Positions 18,774 through 27,813 of a stretch of DNA of 64,000 nt are shown here, piece by piece. Made by a program: the position numbers and the translations under genes. Source of the stretch: Ectopseudomonas chengduensis (GTDB lineage Bacteria > Pseudomonadota > Gammaproteobacteria > Pseudomonadales > Pseudomonadaceae); NCBI RefSeq assembly GCF_015712065.1, contig NZ_JACFYZ010000005.1, positions 248,001 through 312,000 on the forward strand, read 5' to 3'. Below the pieces are notes generated by a model, which worked only from the letters and a program-made list of their open reading frames with translations, searched no databases and had not been told where the DNA came from. How positions within the stretch are numbered: the first letter of the stretch is position 1; the number at the start of each line of letters is the position of its first letter.

Positions 18774-19556
18774 TTAAATGAAAAAACTCAGGCCCACGCT
18801 GAACAGCAGCAAGGCGAAAAGACGCTTGAGCAACAGTGGCGACAGGCGATGAGCCAGGCGCGCACCAAAACGGGCAAAGAACATGCTGGTCACGGCGATG
18901 CCCAGCAATGCCGGGAGATACACGAAACCGACGCTCCATGGCGGCAGATTCGGATTCCCCCAGCCGGTAAACATGAAACTCAGCGCACCGGCAATGGCGA
19001 TCGGCAAGCCACAGGCCGCCGAGGTCGCTACCGCCTGCTGGATCGGCACGCTGCGCCAGACCAGAAAGGGCACGGTCAGCGAACCACCGCCAATGCCGAA
19101 GATCGCCGACGCCCAACCGATCACCCCGCCGGCTACCGTCAGCGTCGGCTTGCCTGGGACACCGCGACTGGCCTTGGGTTTCAGGTCCAGCGCCATCTGC
19201 GCAGCAACGATGATGGCGAAGGTACCGATGATCTTCTGCAACCAAGGCCCCTGGATCAGCGCTGCGGTTAGCGCCCCCAGCGCTGCACCCAGCAGGATAC
19301 CCAGAGTCAGCCAGCGAAACAGCGGCCAGCGTACCGCGCCCTTGCGGTGATGCTCGAGCAGCGAGTTGATCGAGGTAAAGATGATCGTCGCCAGGGAAGT
19401 GCCCACTGCCAGGTGAGTGAGGATTTCCGTTGCCAGACCCTGTGCGGTGAAGCTCAGCACCAGCACCGGCACGATGATCAGACCACCGCCCACGCCGAAC
19501 AGGCCAGCCAGCACACCGGCAGCCGAGCCCAGTACCAGGTAGAGCAGCAGCTCCAT
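18774..19556 (-). CDS. TSUP-family (TauE/SafE) anion exporter-like membrane protein
   Basis: A 260-residue membrane protein with the two internal repeats of the TSUP family, each marked by a glycine motif: [12 protein letters not shown] near residue 22 and [14 protein letters not shown] near 153. About eight hydrophobic segments are seen. Relatives move sulfite, sulfoacetate or similar organic anions; the substrate here is unknown. The start at 19556 ([14 protein letters not shown]) follows a GGGGGT site; an upstream in-frame start at 19610 would put a basic leader before the first helix. It is followed at 10 bp by lgt, so it is probably the first gene of the operon. Confidence 0.88.
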   Translation of the reverse strand: MELLLYLVLGSAAGVLAGLFGVGGGLIIVPVLVLSFTAQGLATEILTHLAVGTSLATIIFTSINSLLEHHRKGAVRWPLFRWLTLGILLGAALGALTAALIQGPWLQKIIGTFAIIVAAQMALDLKPKASRGVPGKPTLTVAGGVIGWASAIFGIGGGSLTVPFLVWRSVPIQQAVATSAACGLPIAIAGALSFMFTGWGNPNLPPWSVGFVYLPALLGIAVTSMFFARFGARLAHRLSPLLLKRLFALLLFSVGLSFFI

Positions 19557-19684
19557 AGACACCCCCAAAAACAAAGCGGCATGGTAGCGGAAATGCCTCC
19601 TCAACGGCACACGGATCGACGGAACGGTTGCCGCCCCTGGCTGAGCTCGCTAGCCTGCCAGACTCCGCCATAGGAGGAATGCGC

Positions 19685-20428
19685 ATGTGCCTGATCGTCT
19701 TCGCCTGGCAGCCCGAAAGCCCGACGGTGCTGCGCCTGGCGGCCAATCGCGACGAGTTCTACGCGCGCCCCAGCGCCGCATTGAGTGAATGGCCGGATGC
19801 ACCTGGCGTATTCGCCGGTCGCGATCTGCAAGCTGGGGGTACCTGGCTCGGCGTTACCGCGCAAGGCCGCTTCGCAGCGCTGACCAACATCCGCGATCCC
19901 AGGCAAAAAGCTGGCACGCGTTCACGCGGCGCGCTGACAGCCGACTACCTGCTGGGTCAGGAGTCGGCGCCGGCCTATCTCGACAGGATCATGCGCGATG
20001 CCACCGAATATGCCGGCTTCAATCTGCTGGTTGGCGATGCTCAACAGCTCTGGCATTTCAATTCTCAGGAAGGACAGCCCAGGCAACTAGAGAGCGGCAT
20101 ATATGGCCTGTCCAACGCCAGCCTCGACACGCCCTGGCCGAAGCTGCTGCGCGCCAGAGATGCGTTGAGTGAACGCATCGATGGGGTGGATGAAGACTTG
20201 CTTGAGATGCTGAGCGACAGCAGCCAGCCAGCCGATCACCTGCTGCCGGACACTGGCGTAGGACTGGCCACGGAGCGCCTGCTGTCGAGCGTGTTCATCG
20301 CCAGCGCCACCTACGGCACTCGCGCCAGCACGGTGCTGAACCTCAAACAGAATGGCGGCTGGAGCATCACCGAGCGCAGCTTCGGCCCACATAGCACCGT
20401 ACTCGACGAGGTCGCGTTACGTCGGTAG
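19685..20428 (+). CDS. NRDE-family protein (Ntn-hydrolase-like, TANGO2 homologue)
   Basis: A 247-residue NRDE protein. It begins MCLIVFAW, where the cysteine after the initiator is the conserved candidate N-terminal nucleophile, and has the name-giving NRDE in AANRDEFYARP near residues 20-30 and GGTWLGVT near 55. Two in-frame ATGs are close together: GGAGG at 19673-19677 is one base from 19679 but seven from 19685, and only 19685 puts cysteine at position 2, so 19685 is the start. The bacterial role is unknown; eukaryotic TANGO2 is linked to haem or lipid handling. The TAG stop is part of the GTAG head of a REP. Confidence 0.9.
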   Translation: MCLIVFAWQPESPTVLRLAANRDEFYARPSAALSEWPDAPGVFAGRDLQAGGTWLGVTAQGRFAALTNIRDPRQKAGTRSRGALTADYLLGQESAPAYLDRIMRDATEYAGFNLLVGDAQQLWHFNSQEGQPRQLESGIYGLSNASLDTPWPKLLRARDALSERIDGVDEDLLEMLSDSSQPADHLLPDTGVGLATERLLSSVFIASATYGTRASTVLNLKQNGGWSITERSFGPHSTVLDEVALRR

Positions 20429-20533
20429 CCCGGATGCAATCCGGGGAAGGCGATGGCGAGATAAATCCCCTGAGGCAGGAGCCCGCTTGCGGGCGATGGC
20501 GGCTGACGTGATCGCCGGCAAGCCGGCTCCTAC
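20425..20533. repeat. REP cluster after the NRDE gene
   Basis: A GTAGCCCGGATGCAATCCGG unit begins at 20425 and supplies the gene's TAG stop. A second, diverged unit of the GGAGCC...GGCTCCTAC type spans about 20475-20533. Nothing else was recognised up to the ptsP stop at 20653. Confidence 0.7.
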
Positions 20534-20652
20534 AGGTCAGGTTGCGGCGTTTATTCGGCATCGTGGGATGGTTAGAGCCAGGCGAAACCCGTCAGCCGGC
20601 CCCGGGCTTCACCAAGCTCATGCTGGACGTACCAGCATGCGCGGTAGGCGAA

Positions 20653-22932
20653 TCAGGCCTGGATATTCGACGCCGGGTTGATCACTCGGCCCAGCCCCAG
20701 GTTGCGCAGTGCCAGGTGCAGGGTGCTGTAGATCAGGTGCGGGTTGTCCATGGTCATCACCTGCCCCAGCAGTTCCGTGGCCTTGCTCTGGGTGACCTGA
20801 CGCAGCAACCATTTCACCTTGGGCAGGTTGGTGGCGTTCATCGACAGCGAATCGAAGCCCATCGCCAGCAACAACACGGCAGCCGCCGGATCGCCGGCCA
20901 TCTCACCGCAGATGCTCACTGGCTTGCCTTCGAGATGCGCGTCGTTGACCACTTTCTGCAAGGCCTGCAGCACCGCCGGGTGGAGGAAATCGTAGAGATC
21001 CGCAACACGCGGGTTGTTGCGGTCGACCGCCAGCAGGTATTGGGTCAGGTCGTTGGAGCCGACCGAGAGGAAATCGACCTGGCGCGCCAGTTCGCGGGTC
21101 TGATAAACGGCTGCCGGGATCTCGATCATCACGCCGATAGGCGGCAGTGGCACATCGGTACCCTCGTCACGCACCTCGCCCCAGGCGCGGTGGATCAAGT
21201 GCAGCGCCTCTTCCAGCTCCTGCGTGCCGGAAATCATCGGCAACAGGATGCGCAGGTTGTTCAGCCCCTCGCTGGCCTTGAGCATGGCGCGGGTCTGCAC
21301 CAGGAAGATTTCCGGGTGATCGAGGGTCACGCGAATGCCACGCCAGCCCAGGAAGGGGTTCTCTTCCTTGATCGGGAAATAGGACAGCGACTTGTCGCCG
21401 CCGATATCCAGGGTGCGCATGGTCACCGGCAGCGGGTGGAAGGCCTGCAACTGCTCGCGATAGGTGGCGAGCTGTTCCTTCTCGCTGGGGAAGCGCTCAT
21501 TGACCATGAACGGCACTTCGGTACGGTACAGGCCGACGCCCTCGGCACCGCGCTGCTGGGCACGCGCAACATCGGCGAGCAGGCCGGTGTTGACCCACAG
21601 CGGCATACGGTGGCCGTCGAGGGTCTCGCAGGGCAGCGCGCGCAGAGCGTCGAGCCCTTCGGTGAGCTGGCGCTCCTCCTCGACCACGTCGGCGTACTGC
21701 TTGCTCAGCAGCTCGCTGGGGTTGGTGAAGACTTCGCCGTGATAGCCATCGACGATCAGCTTGATGCCGTCGATCTTCGAGTACGGCAGGTCGACCACAC
21801 CCATGACCGTGGGAATGCCCATGGCGCGGGCGAAAATCGCCACGTGGGAGTTGCCCGAACCGGTCACCGAGATCAGACCGACCAGTTTGCCTTCCGGCAC
21901 CTCGCCGAGCATCGCTGGCGACAGCTCCTCGCTGACCAGGATGGTGTTATCCGGATAGACCAGCGTGGTCTTGCGTTCTTCCTGCAGGTAGGCGAGCAGG
22001 CGCCGGCCGAGGTCGCGCACATCGGAGGCGCGCTCGCGCAGGTAAGCGTCATCCATCAGCTCGAAACGATTGACGTGGTCGAGCACCACCTGGCGCAAGG
22101 CGCCCTGCGCCCACTGACCGGTACGGATGACCTTGCGCACCTCGTTACCCAGTGCGGCGTCCTCGAGCATCATCAGGTAGACGTCGAACAGCGCGCGCTC
22201 TTCCTTGCGTAGCTGAGTGGCGAGTTTCTCGGACAGCTCCTGCATGTCCTCGCGCACCCAACCCAGCGCCTTGTCGAACAGCTCCAGCTCGGCCGCGATG
22301 TCATCGACACTGCGGTCTGGAACCACATTCAGATCAGCCGGGGGCAGCACCACGACAGCAGTACCGACCGCTGCCCCCGGCGCACCCGGCACGCCGACGA
22401 ACTTGGCCTCCTGCACGCCCTTGCCCTGGCGCCCCAGGCCGCGAATCGAGCCGGTCGCCTCGGCATGGGCGATAACGCCGGCGAGCTGCGCGCTCATGGT
22501 GACCAGGAAGGCTTCCTCGCCTTCGTCGAACTGGCGGCGCTCCTTCTGCTGCACCACCAGCACGCCCATCACCCGCCGATGGTGGATGATCGGTGCACCG
22601 AGGAAGGAGGCGTAGCGTTCCTCGCCGGTCTCGGCAAAGTAGCGGTAGCGGGGATGGCTGGCAGCGTCTTCGAGGTTAAGCGGTTCTTCGCGGCTACCGA
22701 CCAGGCCGACCAGACCTTCGTTGGGAGCCATGCTGACCTTGCCGATGGAGCGCTTGTTGAGGCCGTCGGTGGCCATCAGCACGAAACGGTTGGTTTCCGG
22801 GTCGAGCAGGTAGACCGAGCAGACCTGGCTGCCCATCGCTTCCTTGACCCGCTGCACGATGATCGACAGCGCCGCCTTGAGATCCTTGGCGGCGTTTACT
22901 TCCTGGACGATCTTGCGCAGCGTATTGAGCAT
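20653..22932 (-). CDS. ptsP: Phosphoenolpyruvate-protein phosphotransferase PtsP (enzyme I-Ntr)
   Basis: A 759-residue first enzyme of the nitrogen PTS, which passes phosphate from PEP to NPr and on to EIIA-Ntr. Residues about 1-165 form a GAF sensor domain, which distinguishes PtsP from sugar enzyme I. The phospho-histidine domain carries TGSGNSHVAIFARAMGIPT, with the active histidine after GSGNS. The C-terminal PEP-binding barrel includes GIRVTLDHPEIF, GVMIEIPAA, SVGSNDLTQYLLAVDRNNP and the catalytic cysteine in ICGEMAGDP. It is co-directional with rppH and 18 bp downstream of it, the usual rppH-ptsP operon. Confidence 0.97.
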   Translation of the reverse strand: MLNTLRKIVQEVNAAKDLKAALSIIVQRVKEAMGSQVCSVYLLDPETNRFVLMATDGLNKRSIGKVSMAPNEGLVGLVGSREEPLNLEDAASHPRYRYFAETGEERYASFLGAPIIHHRRVMGVLVVQQKERRQFDEGEEAFLVTMSAQLAGVIAHAEATGSIRGLGRQGKGVQEAKFVGVPGAPGAAVGTAVVVLPPADLNVVPDRSVDDIAAELELFDKALGWVREDMQELSEKLATQLRKEERALFDVYLMMLEDAALGNEVRKVIRTGQWAQGALRQVVLDHVNRFELMDDAYLRERASDVRDLGRRLLAYLQEERKTTLVYPDNTILVSEELSPAMLGEVPEGKLVGLISVTGSGNSHVAIFARAMGIPTVMGVVDLPYSKIDGIKLIVDGYHGEVFTNPSELLSKQYADVVEEERQLTEGLDALRALPCETLDGHRMPLWVNTGLLADVARAQQRGAEGVGLYRTEVPFMVNERFPSEKEQLATYREQLQAFHPLPVTMRTLDIGGDKSLSYFPIKEENPFLGWRGIRVTLDHPEIFLVQTRAMLKASEGLNNLRILLPMISGTQELEEALHLIHRAWGEVRDEGTDVPLPPIGVMIEIPAAVYQTRELARQVDFLSVGSNDLTQYLLAVDRNNPRVADLYDFLHPAVLQALQKVVNDAHLEGKPVSICGEMAGDPAAAVLLLAMGFDSLSMNATNLPKVKWLLRQVTQSKATELLGQVMTMDNPHLIYSTLHLALRNLGLGRVINPASNIQA

Positions 22933-22950
22933 GCTCGATTGGGGTCCGTA

Positions 22951-23430
22951 TCAGTCGCGCACTATAAGGCGCGGGGCAAGTTCCTTGAGCGCGCGGCGGT
23001 AGACCTCGCGCTTGAATGTGACCACCTGGCCCAGCGGGTACCAGTAGCTGACCCAGCGCCAGCCATCGAATTCGGGCTTGCCGGTCAGGTCCATGCGTAC
23101 GCGGTCTTCAGCCCCCGTCAGGCGCAGCAGAAACCACTTCTGCTTCTGCCCGATGCACAGCGGCTGACTGTGCGTGCGCACCAGACGCTGCGGCAAACGA
23201 TAACGCAACCAGCCGCGGGTGCAGGCGAGGATCTTCACATCCTGCTCTTCGAGCCCGACCTCTTCATTCAGTTCACGGTAAAGCGCATCGATCGGCGATT
23301 CACGATCATTGATGCCACCCTGGGGAAACTGCCACGCATCCTGGTTGATACGCCTGGCCCAGAGCACCTGGCCGACATCATTGGTCAGGATGATGCCGAC
23401 ATTCGGGCGGAAACCATCAGAATCGATCAC
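22951..23430 (-). CDS. rppH: RNA pyrophosphohydrolase
   Basis: A 159-residue Nudix enzyme that removes pyrophosphate from the 5' triphosphate end of mRNAs and so starts RNase E decay. The Nudix box runs [20 protein letters not shown] then VGLEE, near residues 38-62. A GTG start at 23430 gives [17 protein letters not shown], the family N-terminus and exact usual length; the frame stays open a further 11 codons to an upstream ATG, which I judge not to be used. It sits upstream of ptsP in one transcription unit and is divergent from the HAD phosphatase gene. Confidence 0.96.
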   Translation of the reverse strand: MIDSDGFRPNVGIILTNDVGQVLWARRINQDAWQFPQGGINDRESPIDALYRELNEEVGLEEQDVKILACTRGWLRYRLPQRLVRTHSQPLCIGQKQKWFLLRLTGAEDRVRMDLTGKPEFDGWRWVSYWYPLGQVVTFKREVYRRALKELAPRLIVRD

Positions 23431-23509
23431 GGCAAGCAACCTCGTACACGCAAGTTCCGGCATTGTTCCACAAAGCCGGCGACAGCAGCAACGCGGGTTT
23501 AGGCGCTGT

Positions 23510-23537
23510 TTGAAAGCCCCGGTAAAGCGGCTATTCT
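23510..23537 (+). promoter_or_regulatory. Probable sigma-70 promoter of the HAD phosphatase gene
   Basis: TTGAAA (23510-23515), a 16-base spacer, and TATTCT (23532-23537) end 37 bases before the GTG start. Confidence 0.45.
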
Positions 23538-23574
23538 GGCGCGCCTTCCCTTTCTACAGAACAGGTAACGAACC

Positions 23575-24228
23575 GTGCGCTTGGCCCTTTTCGATCTCGA
23601 CAACACCCTGCTGGCTGGCGACAGCGATCACAGCTGGGGCGAATTCGTCTGCCAGCGCGGCCTGGTCGACGCGGCCGAGTACCTGGCGCGCAACGATGCC
23701 TTCTATGCCGATTACTGCGCCGGCAAGCTGGACGTGGTGGCTTATCAGAATTTCAGCCAGGCCATGCTCGGCCGCCACGACATGGCGCAACTGGCGCAGT
23801 GGCACCGCGAGTTCATGGCCGAGGTGATCGAGCCGATCATCCTGGCCAAGGGCGAGGCACTGCTGGCCGAACACCGCGCTGCGGGCGACAAGCTGGTGAT
23901 CATCACCGCCACCAACCGCTTCGTCACCGCGCCCATCGCCGAGCGCCTGGGCGTGGAGACCTTGATCGCCACCGAATGCGGCATGCAGGACGGCCGCTAT
24001 ACCGGGCAGATCACCGGCACACCGTGCTACCAGGGCGGCAAAGTGACCCGCTTGAACGAATGGCTGACAGAAACGGGGTACAACCTCGATGGCGCCTACT
24101 TCTACAGCGACTCGCGCAATGACCTGCCGCTGCTGGAGGCCGTGGCCAACCCGGTGGCGGTCGACCCGGACGAGGTGCTGCGCGCCACCGCCACCGAACG
24201 CGGCTGGCCGGTGATCTCGCTGCGCTGA
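23575..24228 (+). CDS. HAD-IB family phosphatase (SerB-like)
   Basis: A 217-residue haloacid-dehalogenase hydrolase. Motif I is [11 protein letters not shown] at residues 6-16 (nucleophile and acid/base aspartates), motif II is VIITATNRF near 104-112, the motif III lysine may lie in [12 protein letters not shown] near 150, and motif IV is [11 protein letters not shown] near 180. This layout matches subclass IB phosphatases related to phosphoserine phosphatase; some Pseudomonas relatives are labelled histidinol-phosphatase, but the substrate cannot be told here. It starts with GTG after a purine-rich ACAGGTAACG stretch and a plausible sigma-70 promoter. It is divergent from rppH-ptsP. Confidence 0.88.
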   Translation: MRLALFDLDNTLLAGDSDHSWGEFVCQRGLVDAAEYLARNDAFYADYCAGKLDVVAYQNFSQAMLGRHDMAQLAQWHREFMAEVIEPIILAKGEALLAEHRAAGDKLVIITATNRFVTAPIAERLGVETLIATECGMQDGRYTGQITGTPCYQGGKVTRLNEWLTETGYNLDGAYFYSDSRNDLPLLEAVANPVAVDPDEVLRATATERGWPVISLR

Positions 24229-24251
24229 GATGAAGCCCTGAACACGCAGTT

Positions 24252-24328
24252 GTAGGAGCGGCTTCAGCCGCGAAATCTTTCATAGCGGCAATCACGGCTG
24301 AAGCGGAATGCCGCCCAGCCGCTCCTAC
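24252..24328. repeat. REP pair (GTAGGAGCGGCTTCAGCCGC type)
   Basis: Two inverted units separated by about 30 bases lie between the HAD gene and the downstream minus-strand membrane-protein gene. Confidence 0.8.
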
Positions 24329-24400
24329 AGGCGAAAAGCAGGCGCAGCCGGTAAAACGTAGGACGGTCTCGCGAGCGAAGCGAGCAGCCCGCCGATCTGC

Positions 24401-24841
24401 TTAGACCGGCTTGGCGCCCATCAACGCCATGATGACGATCAAGAGCAGCAGAATCAGCCCGGCATAGATCAGGCACAGACGCTTGAGCGATGTCGGCGCC
24501 GGTGTATCACCCAGCGCACGCCAGACCGCCAGACGACCGGCCAGCAGCAAACCGAGCAGCATCATCAGCGCATAGAGAATGCTGCCCAGCAGCAGCCAGG
24601 TCTGTCCCAGCGGCCAGCCGGCGGTGTCCACCAGCCAGTAGCCGGTAACCGGCAGGCTCAGCGCCAGCACGGCGAATGCCGGGAAGCTGAACAGCAGGGT
24701 CACGCGCAGCTTGCGCGCCAGCACCGTCGCATCGCCACCGCGCTGCGCCTTGAACAGCATGACGCCATGGGCGATCAGGCCGAGCAGCAGCAACACGCCC
24801 GGGGCGCTGTGGAGAATACGGACCAGCAGGTAGTGTTCCAT
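24401..24841 (-). CDS. Small four-helix membrane protein, DUF2269-like
   Basis: A 146-residue integral membrane protein. Four hydrophobic segments lie at about 8-30, 48-70, 80-105 and 123-142. The N-terminus (MEHYLLVRILHSAPGVLLLLG) with a helix-embedded LH and AHG at residues 24-26 resembles the DUF2269/CopD-like membrane family, but I recognise it only weakly. Function unknown. It is followed by REP-free sequence and preceded by a REP pair that separates it from ilvA, so co-transcription with ilvA is possible but not shown. Confidence 0.65.
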   Translation of the reverse strand: MEHYLLVRILHSAPGVLLLLGLIAHGVMLFKAQRGGDATVLARKLRVTLLFSFPAFAVLALSLPVTGYWLVDTAGWPLGQTWLLLGSILYALMMLLGLLLAGRLAVWRALGDTPAPTSLKRLCLIYAGLILLLLIVIMALMGAKPV

Positions 24842-24868
24842 CGTGGTTTCCTTTTATTCGGCGATTAA

Positions 24869-24920
24869 GTAGGGCGGGTGCAACCCGCCAGAACGCGGCG
24901 GCGGGTTACACCCGCCCTAC
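24869..24920. repeat. REP pair (GTAGGGCGGGTGCAACCCGCC-like)
   Basis: The inverted units GTAGGGCGGGTGCAACCCGC and GCGGGTTACACCCGCCCTAC lie in the gap between ilvA and the membrane-protein gene. A related pair occurs at 55434-55496. Confidence 0.8.
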
Positions 24921-24936
24921 GGTTCGAAGGCAGCTT

Positions 24937-26451
24937 TCAACCCAGAAACAGGCGATAAGCCGGATTGTCGCTTTCATCCCAGTAGGGATAACCGATGGCA
25001 TCCAGCGCCGCCGGCACCAGATGGCGTTCGTCGTCCGGAACCTGCAGCGCCGCCAGTACGCGGCCATCAGCAGCACCGTGATTGCGGTAATGGAACATCG
25101 AGATATTCCAGCGCCCGCCCAGTTTCTGCAGGAAGTTGAACAGCGCGCCCGGCCGCTCGGGGAATTCGAAGCGCAGCACCATCTCGTTACCGACACCAGC
25201 GGCATGACCACCGACCATATGGCGGATATGCAATTTGGCCAGTTCGTTATCGGTCAGGTCCAGCACCGGGAAGCCCTGCGCACGCAGGCCCTCGACCAAC
25301 GCCTGGCGCGGGTCATTCTCCGGATGGGTCTGCACGCCGACGAAGATGTGCGCCTCGCGGTCAGTGTGATAGCGATAGTTGAATTCGGTGATCTGGCGCT
25401 TGCCCACCGCCTCGCAGAAGGCCTTGAAGCTGCCCGGCTGTTCCGGGATGGTCACGGCGATGATCGCTTCGCGCTTCTCGCCCAGCTCGGCGCGCTCGGC
25501 AACGTGGCGCAGGCGGTCGAAGTTGACGTTGGCGCCGGAGTCGATACCCACCAGCACTTCGCCGCTGGCGCCCTGGCGCTCGACGTACTTCTTGATCCCG
25601 GCCACGGCCAGCGCGCCGGCCGGCTCGGTGATCGAGCGGGTATCGTCGTAGATGTCCTTGATTGCCGCACAGATTTCATCGGTGCTGACGGTGATCACTT
25701 CATCGACGTGATGTTTGCAGATATCGAAGGTGTGCTGGCCGATCTGCGCCACTGCCACGCCGTCGGCGAACAGCCCGACCGTCGGTAGCACCACGCGCTC
25801 GCCCGCCGCCATCGCCTGCTGCAGGCAGTTGGAGTCGTCTGGCTCGACGCCGATCACCTTGATTTCCGGGCGCAGGTATTTCACGTACGCGGCGATGCCG
25901 GCGATCAGGCCACCGCCACCGACCGGCACGAAGATGGCATCGATATGCCCCTGGTGCTGACGCAGCACTTCCATGGCCACGGTGCCCTGGCCGGCGATCA
26001 CCAGCGGATCGTCGTAGGGATGGATATAGGTGTAGCCCTTCTCTTCCACCAGCTTCAGCGAATGCGCCAGCGCCTCGGGGAAGGCGTCGCCGTGCAGCAC
26101 TACCTTGCCGCCCCGCGAGCGCACGCCCTGCACCTTCAGCTCAGGCGTGGTACGCGGCATGACGATGGTTGCCTTCACCCCCAGATGCTTGGCCGCCAGG
26201 GCCAGGCCCTGGGCGTGGTTGCCGGCCGAGGCGGTGACCACGCCGCGCGCCAGCTCTTCGGCCGAGAGTTGCGCCAGCTTGTTGTAGGCGCCGCGAATCT
26301 TGAACGAGTACACCGGCTGCAGATCCTCGCGCTTGAGCAGAATCTGGCTGCCCAGCCGCTCACTGAGCTGGCGGGCGGGTTGCAGCGGGGTTTCCACCGC
26401 GACGTCATAAACGCGCGAGGTGAGGATCTTCTTCACGTACTGTTCGAGCAT
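24937..26451 (-). CDS. ilvA: Biosynthetic threonine ammonia-lyase
   Basis: A 504-residue PLP enzyme that deaminates threonine to 2-oxobutyrate, the first step of isoleucine synthesis. The PLP lysine is K51 in [10 protein letters not shown], and the phosphate-binding loop is [12 protein letters not shown] near 175-186. The C-terminal third (about 325-504) holds two ACT-like regulatory domains, expected to bind isoleucine (inhibitor) and valine (activator). Full length for the biosynthetic, allosteric type and unlike the short catabolic TdcB. It is divergent from rpiA. Confidence 0.97.
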   Translation of the reverse strand: MLEQYVKKILTSRVYDVAVETPLQPARQLSERLGSQILLKREDLQPVYSFKIRGAYNKLAQLSAEELARGVVTASAGNHAQGLALAAKHLGVKATIVMPRTTPELKVQGVRSRGGKVVLHGDAFPEALAHSLKLVEEKGYTYIHPYDDPLVIAGQGTVAMEVLRQHQGHIDAIFVPVGGGGLIAGIAAYVKYLRPEIKVIGVEPDDSNCLQQAMAAGERVVLPTVGLFADGVAVAQIGQHTFDICKHHVDEVITVSTDEICAAIKDIYDDTRSITEPAGALAVAGIKKYVERQGASGEVLVGIDSGANVNFDRLRHVAERAELGEKREAIIAVTIPEQPGSFKAFCEAVGKRQITEFNYRYHTDREAHIFVGVQTHPENDPRQALVEGLRAQGFPVLDLTDNELAKLHIRHMVGGHAAGVGNEMVLRFEFPERPGALFNFLQKLGGRWNISMFHYRNHGAADGRVLAALQVPDDERHLVPAALDAIGYPYWDESDNPAYRLFLG

Positions 26452-26610
26452 GGCGATTTCGCAGGCGTTCGGGCTTTGAGAGGACTGCCGAGTCTACCCC
26501 AGCGCCGCGCCGGACGACCATACGAAACGCGTGGGTTCTGCTCCGTCAGCACAGCACTTGCGGCTATAATTCGCGCCTACTTCCCCCACCTTCCCAGGCA
26601 TTTCCCCGCG

Positions 26611-27282
26611 ATGAACCAGGATCAGCTGAAACAGGCCGTGGCCCAGGCCGCCGTCGACCACATTCTCCCGCGCCTCGACAGCAAGAGCATCGTTGGCGTC
26701 GGCACCGGCTCCACCGCCAACTTCTTCATCGACGCACTGGCCAAGCACAAGATGGACTTCGATGGCGCCATCGCCAGCTCCGAAGCCACCGCTGCACGCC
26801 TGAAGGGCCATGGCATACCGGTCTACGACCTCAACAGCACCGCCGAGCTGGAGTTCTACGTCGATGGCACCGACGAAAGCGACGAACGCCTGCACCTGAT
26901 CAAGGGCGGCGGCGCCGCACTGACCCGCGAGAAGATCGTCGCCGCCGTGGCCAGGACCTTCATCTGCATCGCCGACGCCAGCAAGCTGGTACCGGTGCTG
27001 GGTGCCTTCCCGCTGCCGGTGGAAGTCATCCCGATGGCCCGCAGCTATGTCGCCCGCCAGCTGGTGAAGCTGGGCGGCGACCCGGTGTACCGCGAAGGTG
27101 TGCTGACCGACAACGGCAACGTCATTCTCGACGTGCACAACCTGTCGATCACCGACCCGGTGAAGCTGGAAGCGGACATCAACGCCATCGTCGGCGTGGT
27201 CACCAACGGCCTGTTCGCCGCCCGCCCGGCCGACCTGCTGCTGCTCGGCACCGCCGAAGGCGTGAAAACGCTCAAGCGTTGA
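26611..27282 (+). CDS. rpiA: Ribose-5-phosphate isomerase A
   Basis: A 223-residue RpiA that interconverts ribose 5-phosphate and ribulose 5-phosphate in the pentose phosphate pathway. Motifs are intact: [16 protein letters not shown] near residues 28-43 (phosphate loop), SSEATAARL near 53, [20 protein letters not shown] near 83-102 and [14 protein letters not shown] near 130. An ATG at 26611 gives the standard N-terminus [22 protein letters not shown] at about 26565-26570 upstream may be its -10 element, with no clear -35. REP repeats follow the gene. Confidence 0.97.
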   Translation: MNQDQLKQAVAQAAVDHILPRLDSKSIVGVGTGSTANFFIDALAKHKMDFDGAIASSEATAARLKGHGIPVYDLNSTAELEFYVDGTDESDERLHLIKGGGAALTREKIVAAVARTFICIADASKLVPVLGAFPLPVEVIPMARSYVARQLVKLGGDPVYREGVLTDNGNVILDVHNLSITDPVKLEADINAIVGVVTNGLFAARPADLLLLGTAEGVKTLKR

Positions 27283-27302
27283 ATCTGTGACCGGTACATC
27301 TT

Positions 27303-27349
27303 GTGGGAGGCGCTTCAGCGGCGATTGTCGCGGCTGAAGCCCCTCCCAC
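27303..27349. repeat. REP pair (GTGGGAGGCGCTTCAGC type)
   Basis: Inverted arms GTGGGAGGCGCTTCAGCGGC and GCGGCTGAAGCCCCTCCCAC form one long hairpin just after rpiA. It could help end or stabilise the rpiA transcript. Confidence 0.75.
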
Positions 27350-27387
27350 AGAGTCCGTTGTTCCAACCACTCTGGTTTGCGCAGTAG

Positions 27388-27446
27388 GTAGCCCGATGCA
27401 ATCCGGGGCAGATTCAGCGGAATTTCCCGGATTACATCCGGGCCAC
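27388..27446. repeat. REP pair (GTAGCCCGGATGCAATCCGG type, diverged)
   Basis: Left unit starts GTAGCCCGATGCAATCCGGG; right unit is CCCGGATTACATCCGGGCCA then C. It resembles the units at 20425 and 48960. Confidence 0.7.
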
Positions 27447-27466
27447 GGAGCCTGCCAATGCGCCGT

Positions 27467-27802
27467 CTACTCGAGCAAACGGCGCAGCTCCTCGCTGATC
27501 GGCATGGGTTGAAAGGCACTGACCCGCGCCCGCCCGGTGTTGCCGATGGGCACCCAGATGCGCGAGAACAGCAGCGCCGCCAGGATTCGTGGAATCTGTC
27601 CCAGCACCTCACGTAGATCACCCAACTGCCAGCCTGCCTGCAACATCAGCCAGTGCGAACGCGCATGCAGCCACGGGCGACGCTGGGCAAGAATGTGCGC
27701 CCGCTCCAGCCAGACCAACGCTTCGGCGCTGCGGTGAGCACGCAGTTCTTGTTGCGCCTGAGCGAAAACCTCGTCGATGGCGACTTACAGTTTCATGTTC
27801 AT
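27467..27802 (-). pseudogene. DUF3703 protein gene with an early in-frame stop codon
   Basis: On the minus strand a strong ribosome site (GGAGGG, about 27806-27812) precedes ATG at 27802. That frame reads MNMKL and then TAA (27787-27785), after which the same frame continues open to 27467. The continuation (EALVWLERAHILAQRRPWLH, then GNTGRARVSAFQPMPISEEL) looks like the DUF3703 family, small proteins found with metal-efflux genes. If the TAA were a sense codon the product would be 111 residues. The only visible restart is a TTG at 27718, which would remove about 28 residues. It lies 11 bp downstream of the P-type ATPase gene. It may be a real nonsense mutation, stop-codon readthrough or a sequencing error. 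Confidence 0.7.
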
Positions 27803-27813
27803 ATCGCCCTCCT

